Program-made: the position numbers and the translations under genes
Source: Agapetus fuscipes
Taxonomy: Eukaryota > Arthropoda > Insecta > Trichoptera > Glossosomatidae
Reading direction: 5' to 3'
DNA length: 64,000 nucleotides
Assembly: GCA_951799405.1 (NCBI GenBank)
Contig: OX637343.1
Coordinates: 13,928,524-13,992,523 of the forward strand
Part shown: positions 45,980-56,163 of the stretch, piece by piece
How positions within the stretch are numbered: the first letter of the stretch is position 1
Layout of the letters: every line of letters begins with the position of its first letter
Notes under the pieces: generated by a model
Seen by the model: the letters and a program-made list of their open reading frames with translations, nothing else
The model's database searches: none
What the model was told of the DNA's origin: nothing

Positions 45980-47839
45980 GTGAGTTCCCTCTCTCATTTC
46001 ACATACAAATCATTCATAAAACATGCTATTCCGATGTTTAAAAGTTGCGAGTAGTGGCACAATCCTTAGGAGAAACGATTTTTAAGTGTGATGTCAGTAC
46101 AAAATAAGACCACAAGTGTGTCTCAAAGATCCAAGAGCTTTCCTGGATTTAAAGGAACTGTCCTCTTGTTTCATTGACTCTCCTGACTATTTATTTTTTC
46201 TCAAACGTTTTCGCCTAATAGCTTAATACGGCATCTTCAGGAGCACAATTGTTACAAATATTTTTATACATTTATTTTCAAAACAATTTATTAAAACAAA
46301 AGAAAAAAAAAAAAGTAGATTTCCTTATTGAATTTAAAAAAAATACAACGAACTTTCACTGCGTAAACAGATATACCCTTGAAAATATAATTTAATCAAA
46401 GTATCTTGTTTTCTGGACAAGATATTAGTGACTCAAACGTGCAGGTACTTATGTTGTCATACTTACTCAAGTAATTTAATCAACGAGAAACCAATATAAC
46501 TCGCATAATATTTTGAAAGGCGAAAGTAAAAATCGAAAGCTTTCCACAGGAACTTTTACCGGCGGTAAACTTTTATATTAGTAGGAAAATAAATGTTGAA
46601 AGTAGGTTAATTCCTGACATCTCTTCATTGTCAAAGTCATTTTCATACAATGATTTATATTTAGTTAACCTTCCAATTTTCTGTGCGGCGACTTTATTGT
46701 GATGGAAAAAGTTTTCCGTCGGCCGCCGCTGTCAAATGTTCTGTCAGTTTGTCATTGATTCTTTTATCCCATCAACTATCGAAAGTCGAAAGTTTTATGG
46801 ATTCGCTGCTCGTACCGATTTTCGGCTCCAGGTATTGTCTCAATCAAAATTTGCGTGATTCTTTCAGCACACATTTTATAAATATTTCGTTTTAGTATTC
46901 ATTTAAAAATTTGGATGATGTGTTTACAAATATAGGGCGTTCGAATCACCATTTTGTATGTGTTTAATTAAAGACAGATACGTTTTAAGGTTTCTTTGAA
47001 ATTTAAAATTGGATTTTGTATGGTATCTCTGATGCTAATGCTTAATGATTCACGAAAATGTACTTAAATGCCTCTTTCAAAACCTGACTGATGTAGGTAT
47101 TTCGATTGCTTTTCTTATCTGTTTTCATAATATTTAATACGGAACAATGCAACTAGTTTAGGGGAAATATTCAGTATTATTGTATAAAGTTTTTGCAAGC
47201 GTACTACTTATGTATTAATGATTATTCGTGACTATGAAAAAAATACGATTATTTCATAGAGATATTAATTTTCCATGCATCGCTATGTCAATAATAATGG
47301 TATTCATAAAAGAGCGATTTGCAGGATAATCTGTATGGAACGTCAGTGTAATAATTACCTGCACACATCACAAAGCCCCATGCGGCTCTAAATCATAATA
47401 TAAACACATCAAAACGTCACCAATTATTGTGATCGGTGCACATTCACAGTCACAGCCAATGCAGAACTCACTTCTACAATATGAGTTTATACAATGGCAA
47501 GTAGTATTATTCAAAATCAATATAATTTACCATTTTATGTTTGGAATAAAAAGTGAATTATGCTCTGAGGAACTTAAATAATGCAGAATGTAACTACATT
47601 TTTAATGTACATTTATTTATTACCATTAAGTATATAATGTAGATGGAATTGAGCAACAGCACATACGTACTTAATATCCAGGACATTACCGACAGCTACC
47701 CGAAACTATGGTATCAGTTTGCAGTGAAACTTTCACACGGAACGTCCATTGTTATTAATTGTAATTGTTATTAATTTATTGCTATTATTGCCACCCAACG
47801 CACACTCTCTAATTGGTTGCAGATACTCGATATAGTAAG
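45980..47839. other. Start of the presumed first intron, no other gene seen
   Basis: Mostly AT-rich. It contains the hammerhead-like motif at 46200-46243 and a GC-richer segment at 46680-46830. Confidence 0.4.
46200..46243 (-). ncRNA. Hammerhead-like motif, AACGTT subtype
   Basis: On the minus strand: CTC, CTGAAGA, T, GCC...GGC stem II, GAAAA, CGTTT, GAG. CTC and GAG can form stem I. The CTGAAGA and GAAA boxes are intact. Stem II is short with a long loop. Confidence 0.4.
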
Positions 47840-47994
47840 AGCCCGTTCCCACTTGTCGGGTGTCGGATCCGTATATTCATCGGAGGTTTCAGTTGCAAAA
47901 CATTTCGGACTGTGAATAGCTCCATACATAATGTTCGGCCACTGGAACCTCCGATTAATATACGGATCCGACACCCGACAAGTAGGAACGGGCT
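47840..47994. repeat. MITE with 49-bp inverted ends
   Basis: AGCCCGTTCCCACTTGTCGG opens the left arm (47840-47888). The right arm (47946-47994) is its inverse with two mismatches. The loop is 57 bp. The element is young by arm identity. GTAAG on the left and GCAAG on the right could be an imperfect target duplication. Confidence 0.8.
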
Positions 47995-48191
47995 GCAAGT
48001 GTGTAGTTACAACAGATCTTATGACGACAATCAGGAACCTTTGGGTTTAAATTTGTTGTAGCGCAATCCATTTTTCACACAAGTTTCACGGGGATGGAAG
48101 CAATTTTATTTAAATACAAGTGCATACTTCCAAATACATATTTTTTTCAAACAAAAACATGCAGAATTCATAATGAAACGCAAACGCCCTT
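47995..48191. other. Short unassigned spacer
   Basis: Nothing was recognised. Confidence 0.4.
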
Positions 48192-48478
48192 ACGATACAC
48201 ATAAAGTGACACTTCTTGTCGCGTTATCTCCGAAAGTTTTCGCATGTGGCGAGTAGAACCTATTTATTTTAACAGGTAAGGGGTTTACCATCCACCAACT
48301 AGTTGAAGTGGGGGTTTTCCAGCTCCCGAGGTGACTGATACTCATTTATTGTGAAGGCTTAGAAGCGTTTTGAAATAAACAGCGAAACGGGAAATAAATT
48401 CTGACACCCTCGGTGGGATTCCAACCTGAGCTCTCGGCATGAAACGCAAGCAATCTACTAACTGAGCTATCGACCGTA
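48192..48478 (-). repeat. SINE-2 copy
   Basis: The minus-strand head CGGTCGATAGCTCAGTTAG, B box GGTTGGAATCCCACC, body and tail are all present. The B box has a changed base. It is more diverged than the copy at 21661. Confidence 0.85.
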
Positions 48479-49087
48479 CTATGAAATTTAAACAAATGTA
48501 CAAAAGATAAGATCATGGCGACTCCGAACTAGAAACCGCTCTTCCAGCAAGCTGTTGAACTTGCGCAGCATGGGTAGTCAAAAAATGTTGGTTGAATATT
48601 ACCCATAGACTGTAATCCGACTTTAAAGAATGTGGTATGGTAATTAAAATATGTTTAACCTTTACCACCCTAAGTATCTAAAAATTACACATGGTCCGAA
48701 GTGGGGTACCGGAGGACCCCAGCTACTTTTCATACAAAATAATCATAAGGCAGAGAGCCCGCCAGACGTGCGTTTCGCTCCGCATACGCCGTGGGAATGA
48801 CGCAAATAGGACAAACTCAACCAGTGTTTCCTAAACGGTGGAAGAGAATTTAAAATAAACATTTTTATAATAATTTTTATTTCATTTTCAATTGTATAAT
48901 AGTGAAATATGCAACATACGAAATTAAAAAAAACATAAATAAAGTTAAAATCCAAAAAAACATAAATACAATTTTTCAAGTTATGTACAATAGTGTTGAG
49001 AAATATCAAGCGAAGGCATCTTTTTTTATCTGGGCGTAGTTTATATCTGCAACAAATTAACGAATGGTTTGTTATTTATTTAAATAC

Positions 49088-49230
49088 TCTAAATCTAAAT
49101 CTAAGATGCAAATATACCTATATTAAAATTTACAATCCACATCTTATACACCCACAAAAGTAAACATACGTAAGATTTTCTTGCATACAAATACAATTTC
49201 AAATGTGTCTACAGTAGGAAATACCGCAAA
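49088..49230 (-). repeat. Repeat A, left part, inside piggyBac relic
   Basis: CTAAATCTAAATCTAAGATG to ACCGCAAATGA, diverged. It continues at 49540 after the SINE-1 insertion. Confidence 0.7.
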
Positions 49231-49538
49231 TGACCGGTCCGTAGTCCAGGTGGTAACACTTCGGACTCGTAACTGGAAGGTCGTGGGTTCGAATCCCGGC
49301 GGAGCACAGAAAATATACCATTTATATTTTCAAATTTGCTCTTCGCTAGGTTGAAAACTTCATAAACCTTTACCAAAGACCGGTCATCAAAAGGTCCATC
49401 CAGCCTTACAACAACTGGGTCTTGCTTGAGAATTGGCGCTTTCTACATCGACGACCAAGCTCGCAGAGGGCTCCTGAGGTGTGATACACACAAAAACAGC
49501 GCTCACCAAATAAATCAGCCTAATTTTTTTTTTTTTTT
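49231..49538 (+). repeat. SINE-1 copy, full length
   Basis: The head CCGGTCCGTAGTCCAGGTGG and B box GGGTTCGAATCCCGGCGG are the best conserved of the family. The tail CAGCGCTCACCAAATAAATC ends in a long T run. AAATGA is present on both sides, as a target duplication within repeat A. Confidence 0.85.
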
Positions 49539-49539
49539 T

Positions 49540-49628
49540 TTAAATGAACATAAGCTCTGCAACTTTGCCGCCTTTCCTTGAAGCAGGGGTGGCATTGACA
49601 TAATTGAAACATTTTTTTTACAGTATGC
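49540..49628 (-). repeat. Repeat A, right part
   Basis: AAATGAACATAAGCTCTGCA, GGGGTGGCATTGACATAA and TTTTTTTTACAGTATG. Confidence 0.75.
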
Positions 49629-49781
49629 AGACTCAGATTCATCAGACTCAGATTCAATAATATCTCCGACTTCAGAATCACCCGAATTACACAATTCGAA
49701 TTCTAAGTCACTGTCAATAACTTCGTCATCACTAAAGTCTTGCAATTTTTCTATTTCTTCATAGGTATTTTTTCTAGCCAT
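49629..49781 (-). pseudogene. piggyBac-like transposase N-terminus
   Basis: The frame begins MARKNTYEEIEKLQDFSDDE and continues with DSDLEFELCNSGDSEVGD and a SESDESES run. A short lead with a helical E-rich part followed by a strongly acidic DSD/ESD stretch is how piggyBac-type transposases start. The DDD catalytic domain and Cys-rich C-terminus are absent: repeat A takes over after about 50 residues. Its place between piggyBac-type ends supports the call. Confidence 0.5.
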
Positions 49782-50385
49782 TTTCTAGAGAGAGAAAAAA
49801 ATCAAATGGTTGGCACATATCACAAAGGAAAAACAATATACCTATTCAGAAAAAAAAACAACGAACTTACCGTTCTCTTCACAAAAATATATTTATTTTA
49901 TATGTGTAAAATATTATAGAACGTTTTGGGAGCCACAGGAATGACAGGACTGTTCCACTCGCTTACCCAGAAAGACGGAGTAAAGTCGTCAGCGGATAAT
50001 ATAGTTGACTCTCTTCCGCACAGCTGTGACGCGGTAAGCTCGCGTAAAAAAGTGAAACAAGTAGCTTATCTCTGGACCCACCACACACACAATGGCGCGC
50101 CAGCCCTTCCCGTCCCTCACATGCTCCAGCGCTCCCCCCGCGAGGGCATACTGTGACGTGTTTCTGACCACGTGATTAGTAGAGTACGCGAATATTTATC
50201 AAAAACAATTATTTGAAGACTACATGCTTTGAATACTTAAAAACAAAAAATACAGAAATGTTTCTAAGTAGCTTTACGAAGATTACAAAAAGTTTCAATT
50301 GAATTGCTCGATTAATTATTGAGTAATCAAATAAAACGTTTTTTTGGGGTATCTCATATACCCCGCTTAGGCCAGGGAAGGTTAA

Positions 50386-52819
50386 TAGACAGGTAAATAA
50401 TAAAATCAGAAGTAATAGGTATTTTGCATAGATTTTTAAAATACCTATTCCTTCTGATGCCTCATTTATATTACAGAGAAACCTGTTTTTTGTCGGTTTA
50501 ATTTGTTGTATTTGAGAGTTTTTATTGCGTATTTATTTTTCAAGGAAAACAAACGTATGTATCAAAACATGTTAAGTTCACCCTTCATGTGTACAATATA
50601 ATTTTTGAAGTAATTATAAGGCGAGTAATTTAATGCGTCATTATGAGAGATTTCCCATCGCATACTATACAACATTGTCGGGTGTAGGTAGGTATACTGT
50701 GCGTAGGAATAATAACGAAAAATTCCGTGTATGGCGAAACAACATGCAGTTGTAAGTCGCTTGAACGCCTCTAACGATCTAACATTTTGTATGAGATAAA
50801 CCTAGCTCTGCTCTCCACTTTCTAATGACATTTTACGTATGAAGCCTCCATACAAATTAATTGACGTTTTTCTATTCATAATACATACTCGTATTAATAT
50901 TATGTTGTGACTTCATACATATATGCTGTACCTATTTTTGTTATTAAACATCACGTTATTTATGTTTTATTTTTGCGGTATAAATGCCATGAGTTGAAGG
51001 TGTAATAAAAATAAATTATTATTAATGAAATTTAAATGTTGGTCGTACAGTTTTGCTGAATTTAAAATTATTTAACAGGATATATAACATTGAGAAGAAA
51101 CGTGCTCTTGGATTTCGTAGTTTTTAATGAATTTCCAGGTTTATATTTATTAACTTGCTTCTTTTTTTCTTGTTCTTTATCAGATACAATTAAAACCAAT
51201 GATAAACGTATACAAAACATTACATTCTTTTTTTCTTTAAAATCTGATAGAAAGCCAGGAAAAATAGGAATTTCATATTTTTTGCTTTAGTCCTCTTAGT
51301 TTTAAATCACAAAAAAAAACATGGGATAGATTATAATGGGACAAAAGAAACCCCAGTAGGTATTGTGGATTTGTAATTGATCGATTTTCAATTTATCTAA
51401 AGATGAATTTCCATTATTTTTTTGTGAAAAATGTTGTGGATCAGGAACCTAAAAAGCCGATTGGTCTCAATGTAAGATTTTTTTCAACAACAGATTTAAA
51501 ATCTAGAATCTAGATTTAGATAATAAATTAAGTTGCCATACAAAGTGTGATAAGATTTTCAGTGCAGCATATTAGAGATATACTGTTCAATAAGCATGTT
51601 GGAGTCGTCTGGGCTGGCAGATGGCCCGCGCCAGATACTGCAAGTGTTGCTGTCAGCCGCATCTGATGGCGGATAGGGGGTCTCATCTCGGCCCTGCGTC
51701 CCTGCATGAGCGCATTCCCATATACGTGCCAGTAATTAGGTTCAGTGCAATACTGCATCCGGGGAACCTTGTTGCTGCAAGCCTCCACTGAGCTGAACAC
51801 CACTTTAAAACCGTAAATATTGTAGAAAGCAAAGTTTGTTAAGTTATCTTTTGATGAAGCACTTTTTATCCTTAACGTTCTTATCAAAAAGAAAACGCCT
51901 TGATGACACTTGGATATCTTGTTTCACTGATGAAAAAAGATCAAATATTACTCTTTTTTTTTGTTACTCTTGTTTACTCGTACACCGACAATGCATTTTT
52001 TTCGGAACTCTACAATTCGCACGTTTAATAATAAAGAGAAATAACTCAAAAATTGAGAAAATCGAGATTTTGTAATAAAACGCAAGAACAGTGCGAGAAG
52101 AATAGGTAGAATGCGACAGCCGTTCAATTTGGACGAATATGACCGAGATAAAACATCGGTCGCCTTTTTCATCCCTTACAAGTTGTACTGGTTGTCTGAA
52201 CTTCAAACGTGATTTCCCAACATTCATATTTTTTGAGTTATTGCTCTTTATTATTAAACGTGCGAATTATTTGCGTAAATTCATAACAGATAATATATTA
52301 TGATTAAATGTTTTAGAATCCGCTCATCGATTATGTCCTTACAGTTCACTTATATCGCAATCGCAGGGAATTTACGCACACTTCCTGTTTACCTAAACAG
52401 ATCATCTATTACTGTGAACGAGAACTTCACGGTGTGTCTTTCTTATCTGTTATTCTTCAGGTACATTGTATTCCGTCCCTCGCAGTTGTTGGTGTATTGT
52501 CTAGTGAGGCTTGTGCTCCCCTGAGCCCCCTGGTTGGGATTTATACTCGGGCTCCAGCTTTTGATTAATGCGCCCACCGCACCGCCGCCTCTCCCACAAC
52601 TGCGCTGCTGCGCTTTTATCGTGTTTTGTGTTCCCGTATCGCGACTGCACTGAATCAACCTCAAACCAAACAACCAGCTGCAAGGCCCAGCGCCGCGGTG
52701 CGTAGTCGTCATCAGATTGTGAGAGATATATCAATTTCACTGCCATCAGGAGGCGTATCGGGAAGATGGATTTATGGATTGTCTTTGTTTGCACGCTAAA
52801 GTGATACACTCAAGCTATT
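50386..52819. other. Unassigned stretch with GC islands
   Basis: GC-rich unique islands lie at 51600-51790 and 52490-52740. The second contains TTTTATCG and CAACCAGCTGC motifs. No gene was recognised. Confidence 0.35.
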
Positions 52820-52867
52820 CTAAATCTAAATCTAAGTTGCAAAGATATTTATCATTTTTTATTCATA
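52820..52867 (-). repeat. Repeat A tip
   Basis: CTAAATCTAAATCTAAGTTG and CAAAGATATTTATCAT, cut off at repeat B. Confidence 0.75.
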
Positions 52868-53085
52868 TTTTATTTGGCGATTTTCCTTTTGCAGAAATGT
52901 CTTCTGTGCACGTTATTCCAAGGAGTTTATTTATTTTATTTTTACAAATTCTTCGACTCAAGGTAAAGAGTGTCTCTTCAACAGAGTTCTTCTCTAACCT
53001 CGGAGAATCTTCTTCGATTGGTTTCTTGTCTTAATAACGTTTAAGTGTCCCTTTTGAAAAGGCCCATGATGTATGTTGCTAATCT
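52868..53085. repeat. Repeat B copy 2
   Basis: It shares TTTATTTGGCGATTTTCCTT, CTTCTGTGCACGTTA and TTCTCTAACCTCGGA with 42645-42829 and ends at the same GTTGCTAATCTTATCTAATC junction with repeat A. It carries about 35 bp more in its centre. Confidence 0.8.
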
Positions 53086-53330
53086 TATCTAATCTAATCT
53101 GAGTTGCAAATATATGTAACATTGGGGATTCGCATTATATGCATTCCCACAAGAAGACACGTATAAGTTCGCGCTAACACATGCCGCATGTGGACCTACA
53201 ATAGAAAAAAACCCAATCTCAAATGAACATAAGCCCCTGTAACATTGGCAGGGGCGACATTGGCAAAGTGAACCATTTTTTACAGCATGGGTGGTCAGCC
53301 GCATACCAACCTGTAAGTCAAGGAAAGTCA
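53086..53330 (-). repeat. Repeat A copy, full length
   Basis: CTAATCTAATCTGAGTTGCA through GCCGCATGTGGACCTAC and GGGCGACATTGGCAAAGTG to GTAAGTCAAGGAA. Confidence 0.9.
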
Positions 53331-53847
53331 TGATACGAATAAGTACGTCCTATTTTCTTATAAATCTTTAACTATAGGTAGTGAAACATAAAAGTAAGTC
53401 ATTTCTAACTCAAGATACTGTTTCAACCCAATGCCCTTCTCATTGAGTTACATATTTACCAAAAAAACTATTTCATCACTGCATTAAAGCTTCCCTCAGT
53501 GCCTCACGTCCAGCATTACACATTAATCCAGCATACAATAAACATTAGGTTTGGTAGTTAAATCTCATGATCCAGTGCTAGCACCTTCTGGCGCCGTGTG
53601 CTGCCTGCAGCTGCAATCCTCTCTGCGGTGGCGCCTCCTCCTCCTGCACACAACACATGTGCTCCTGTTACATGCTGAATGCATTACCCTGTTGTGTGCG
53701 CGCTCATACATGTGCAAGCTGCGGCCAGACACTTTTTATGCCGCGTCCAGGCTTTGGACTAAGTGCAACCGCTTACAGTCTCCTACAAATAAATCACATG
53801 TTTTGTAGGATTTATTATTGTTGTCCAACAAAAGAAATCTATCATAT
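53331..53847. other. Spacer with GC island at 53560-53760
   Basis: The island is unique with inverted CTGCAGCTGCA and ACATGTGC motifs. No gene was recognised. Confidence 0.35.
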
Positions 53848-53851
53848 ACAT

Positions 53852-54160
53852 TGATACCCTCTCTTCAAAAAAAATGAGGAAGACTTGGTTGAAGGTTTTT
53901 CTTTACTTTCGTTTTTATTCTCTTTTTCTCTTTTCAGTACAAGTTACAAACAGAACCGGTCTTCGGGCCAACAGGCCGACAAACCTTGTGACAAATTATT
54001 CCCTTTTTATTACAATAAAACACATAAATTTTGTTACAGTAATTTCGGCTCGGCCGGTATCTTGCCGAACGCCGGCCAATCAGCGTGTAGGGTTAAGTTT
54101 TGTCAAGGAGTTCGACGGATGGCGAAATTCAGGGCCTACACAAAAAAGTGTGCCGTATCA
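53852..54160 (-). repeat. 3' LTR (309 bp)
   Basis: It starts TGATACCCTCTCTTC and ends GTGTGCCGTATCA, with short inverted repeats TGATAC/GTATCA. The minus strand carries AATAAA. It is intact. Confidence 0.9.
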
Positions 54161-54180
54161 ATTCCCACCGTCTTCTGTTG
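54161..54180 (-). other. Polypurine tract
   Basis: The minus strand just before the 3' LTR reads CAGAAGACGGTGGGAAT, a purine-rich run in the position of plus-strand primer formation. Confidence 0.6.
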
Positions 54181-54197
54181 ACAAAACTTAACCCTCC

Positions 54198-55577
54198 TTA
54201 CGCCCTCAACCCTTGCCACAGATTTTTCACTCCTGGCCACGGTTCCTTCATCCTTTTCCTTCTTTTCCGATGTTCGTGGAGAGGTGGTGCGCGCTGAAGG
54301 CGAGGCGTCGTATCCGGCGGCCTCGTGTACTGCTCGATCGGATCCTCCTCCTGCTTGTCGGGCGGTAACCTAAGCTGATCTGGGTGCACGTCTCTGCTGG
54401 TGCGGGGTGGCCGTTTCCTGGCCATCCCATGGCTCTGATTCCTCTTCGAGCCGGAGTCCTCTAGCACGAGTTGTCGTCCACTCTGCACCTCCATGCTGAC
54501 TGGTTTCAAGTTCCTCTTGATCGTGTCAAACGTCGAGTCTTCCACTTCACACACTTGCGGGTGGGATTCGCGTTCAAAGTACAGCTCGTTCTCCAAAGAG
54601 TCATCTTCCAAGTCTCTTGGCAGCGCGTCTGCCTCAGGCTCTGCATGGCTCCCATTCTGACCAGGGCAGAAGTGGCTGAATTCTGAAACTTCTGGAGCCA
54701 GTGTCTCTTCCACACGTTGAGACTCCTCGACTGCTCTCAGAGTGTCCTCAGGAACTTCTGCGTCCCTCAGAATGCTGACACTTGCATGCTCCGGTTCACC
54801 TTCATCCTGGCTTGATTCCGGTTGCGAAGGCTTCCCCTCACGGTCGGGGCAAGACCGGTCGAGATGTGGCCCTGAATAGTGCCAGTATATCCGTGCGGTC
54901 TCTTGCTCGCTACCTGGCCGTGGCTGCCATGCCATTGGACGCTTTTTCTGGCCTGGTGACTGCCTTTCAGTCTGATGGTGATAGGCTGCTGGCTGCCAAT
55001 CCCCTTGCCGTCGCCCTTCTTGCTGATGAGATCCGATGCTGCCCCTGCTTTCACAGCCTGCCGCAGCTGCGAGAAGCTTGCTCCAGGAGGCGCTGGCGCT
55101 CTGAAGTCTCGCCTGGCACTGCGGCAACAGGAGGTCCATGGTGTGCTGGATGACCTCCTGCTCCGAGTGCGTGCTGCAGAAGCGCTTGGCCAGCGCTCTC
55201 TTCCTCAGGATGAATCCCATTGCCTCCTCCCCGAGCTCCTGCCGTCCATAGAGGTACAGGAAGTGGCCTCTCTCCCTCCTTGACTTGCTGTTGAATCTTC
55301 CCTCCAGGGCACATTCAACCTCCAGCCAGTCTGTCACTGGGAGCTCCGCCATCCAGGCAGCCGCCTCCCCCCTCAGCCAATCCATTGCCCACATCACCCA
55401 TTCGCTCTCTGGGGTTGCATTCTCCTTGAAGTACGCCAGGGCTGACTCCAAAAATAGCCCTGGGTCTTCCTCCGGCTTCCCCGAAAATGGAATGGGGAGC
55501 CGTGCCACTGGCGTCCTGTATTCATTGACTGAAGCTCCCTGCTCCATCAAGTCATCACAGGGCCGCGCAGTCTTCAT
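54198..55577 (-). CDS. gag: Gag protein of LTR retrotransposon, intact frame
   Basis: The 459-residue frame begins MKTARPCDDLMEQGASV; the reading frame is open 28 codons further upstream but has no ATG there. Residues about 30-165 are a Retrotrans_gag capsid domain: FLESALAYFKEN, WAMDWLRGEAAAWMAEL, FNSKSRRERGHFLYLYGRQ and VIQHTMDLLLPQCQARLQ. At residues 231-243 a zinc-knuckle-like YWHYSGPHLDRSC has tyrosines where the first two cysteines of C-x2-C-x4-H-x4-C should be. An acidic linker follows. The basic C-terminus includes VHPDQLR, which resembles an integrase tail and may be left from a pol deletion. The stop is 37 bp from the 3' LTR. It is probably expressed from the LTR and might be mobilised with help from a full element. 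Confidence 0.85.
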   Translation of the reverse strand: MKTARPCDDLMEQGASVNEYRTPVARLPIPFSGKPEEDPGLFLESALAYFKENATPESEWVMWAMDWLRGEAAAWMAELPVTDWLEVECALEGRFNSKSRRERGHFLYLYGRQELGEEAMGFILRKRALAKRFCSTHSEQEVIQHTMDLLLPQCQARLQSASASWSKLLAAAAGCESRGSIGSHQQEGRRQGDWQPAAYHHQTERQSPGQKKRPMAWQPRPGSEQETARIYWHYSGPHLDRSCPDREGKPSQPESSQDEGEPEHASVSILRDAEVPEDTLRAVEESQRVEETLAPEVSEFSHFCPGQNGSHAEPEADALPRDLEDDSLENELYFERESHPQVCEVEDSTFDTIKRNLKPVSMEVQSGRQLVLEDSGSKRNQSHGMARKRPPRTSRDVHPDQLRLPPDKQEEDPIEQYTRPPDTTPRLQRAPPLHEHRKRRKRMKEPWPGVKNLWQGLRA

Positions 55578-55655
55578 TGTCTTGCTTCTGGTTCTTTGTT
55601 GGGCGCCACAAGTCAGTCCTCCGGTACTTGGGTTGTCACTTTCCAAGTGACTTGG

Positions 55656-55676
55656 CCCCACGTTCGCGGCGTCAAT
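55656..55676 (-). other. Degenerate tRNA-Lys primer binding site
   Basis: Next to the 5' LTR the minus strand reads ATTGACGCCGCGAACGTGGG. It matches TGGCGCCCAACGTGGGG of tRNA-Lys except for one G-to-A change and a 2-nt insertion. A second TGGCGCCCAAC occurs about 70 nt further in. Confidence 0.5.
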
Positions 55677-55896
55677 TGATACCCTCTCTTTAAAAATGAG
55701 GAAGACTTGGTTGAAGGTTTTTCTTTACTTTCGTTTTTATTCTCTTTTTCTCTTTTCAGTACAAGTTACAAACAGAACCGGTCTTCGGGCCAACAGGCCG
55801 ACAAACCTTGTGACAAATTATTCCCTTTTTATTACAATAAAACACATAAATTTTGTTACAGTAATTTCGGCTCGGCCGGTATCTTGCCGAACGCCG
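55677..55896 (-). repeat. 5' LTR, first part (split by Transib)
   Basis: It matches 53852-54073 except for one substitution and a 3-nt A-run difference, and ends with the CGCCG target copy. Confidence 0.9.
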
Positions 55897-55929
55897 CACA
55901 GACAAGTATTTCTACCCAAAACGTGGCCA
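55897..55929 (+). repeat. Transib left terminal inverted repeat
   Basis: CACAGAC is followed by 12 bp and then CCAAAACGT. The arrangement resembles a recombination signal heptamer, 12-bp spacer and nonamer. Confidence 0.9.
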
Positions 55930-56163
55930 TAAATCAAAATTTTCAACTTTCACTCCTAGCGGCAACATTGTGTCCCAAAGCAGGATAGATAACGTGACCA
56001 CCCTTAAATGAACTCGTTACCCGAATTGGTCACCCCAGTCCGTGGCAGCACCAGTCGGAACCTAGAACTCGCAGATGACGTTCATTTTTTTTCGCGACAT
56101 TTCACAAACAACTGTTCTTTTGCTGTGTGTTTTCGTATGTTAAAAGTGAATACTGTGACAAAA

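Larger units (their letters stand above)
48659..50381 (-). mobile_element. piggyBac-type element relic, TTAA-flanked
   Basis: TTAA lies at both ends (48655-48658 and 50382-50385). The inner ends read CCTTTACCACCCTAAG and, inverted on the right, CCTTCCCTGGCCTAAG. Each end has a subterminal hairpin: TGGGGTACCGGAGGACCCCA on the left, GGGGTATCTCATATACCCC on the right. TTAA targets, CCTT-type ends and GGGG/CCCC subterminal hairpins are typical of piggyBac-like elements. A transposase N-terminus is at 49629-49781. The rest of the transposase has been replaced or destroyed, and SINE-1 and repeat A lie inside. Confidence 0.65.

Noticed and set aside
49231..49310. Possible tRNA-Thr gene (CGT anticodon region)
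   Set aside because: The tRNA-like head is followed by the SINE-1 body and the same unit recurs at 31245 and 39195, so it is a SINE.
54782..55650. Several plus-strand frames of 100-123 codons
   Set aside because: They are antisense shadows of the intact gag gene.
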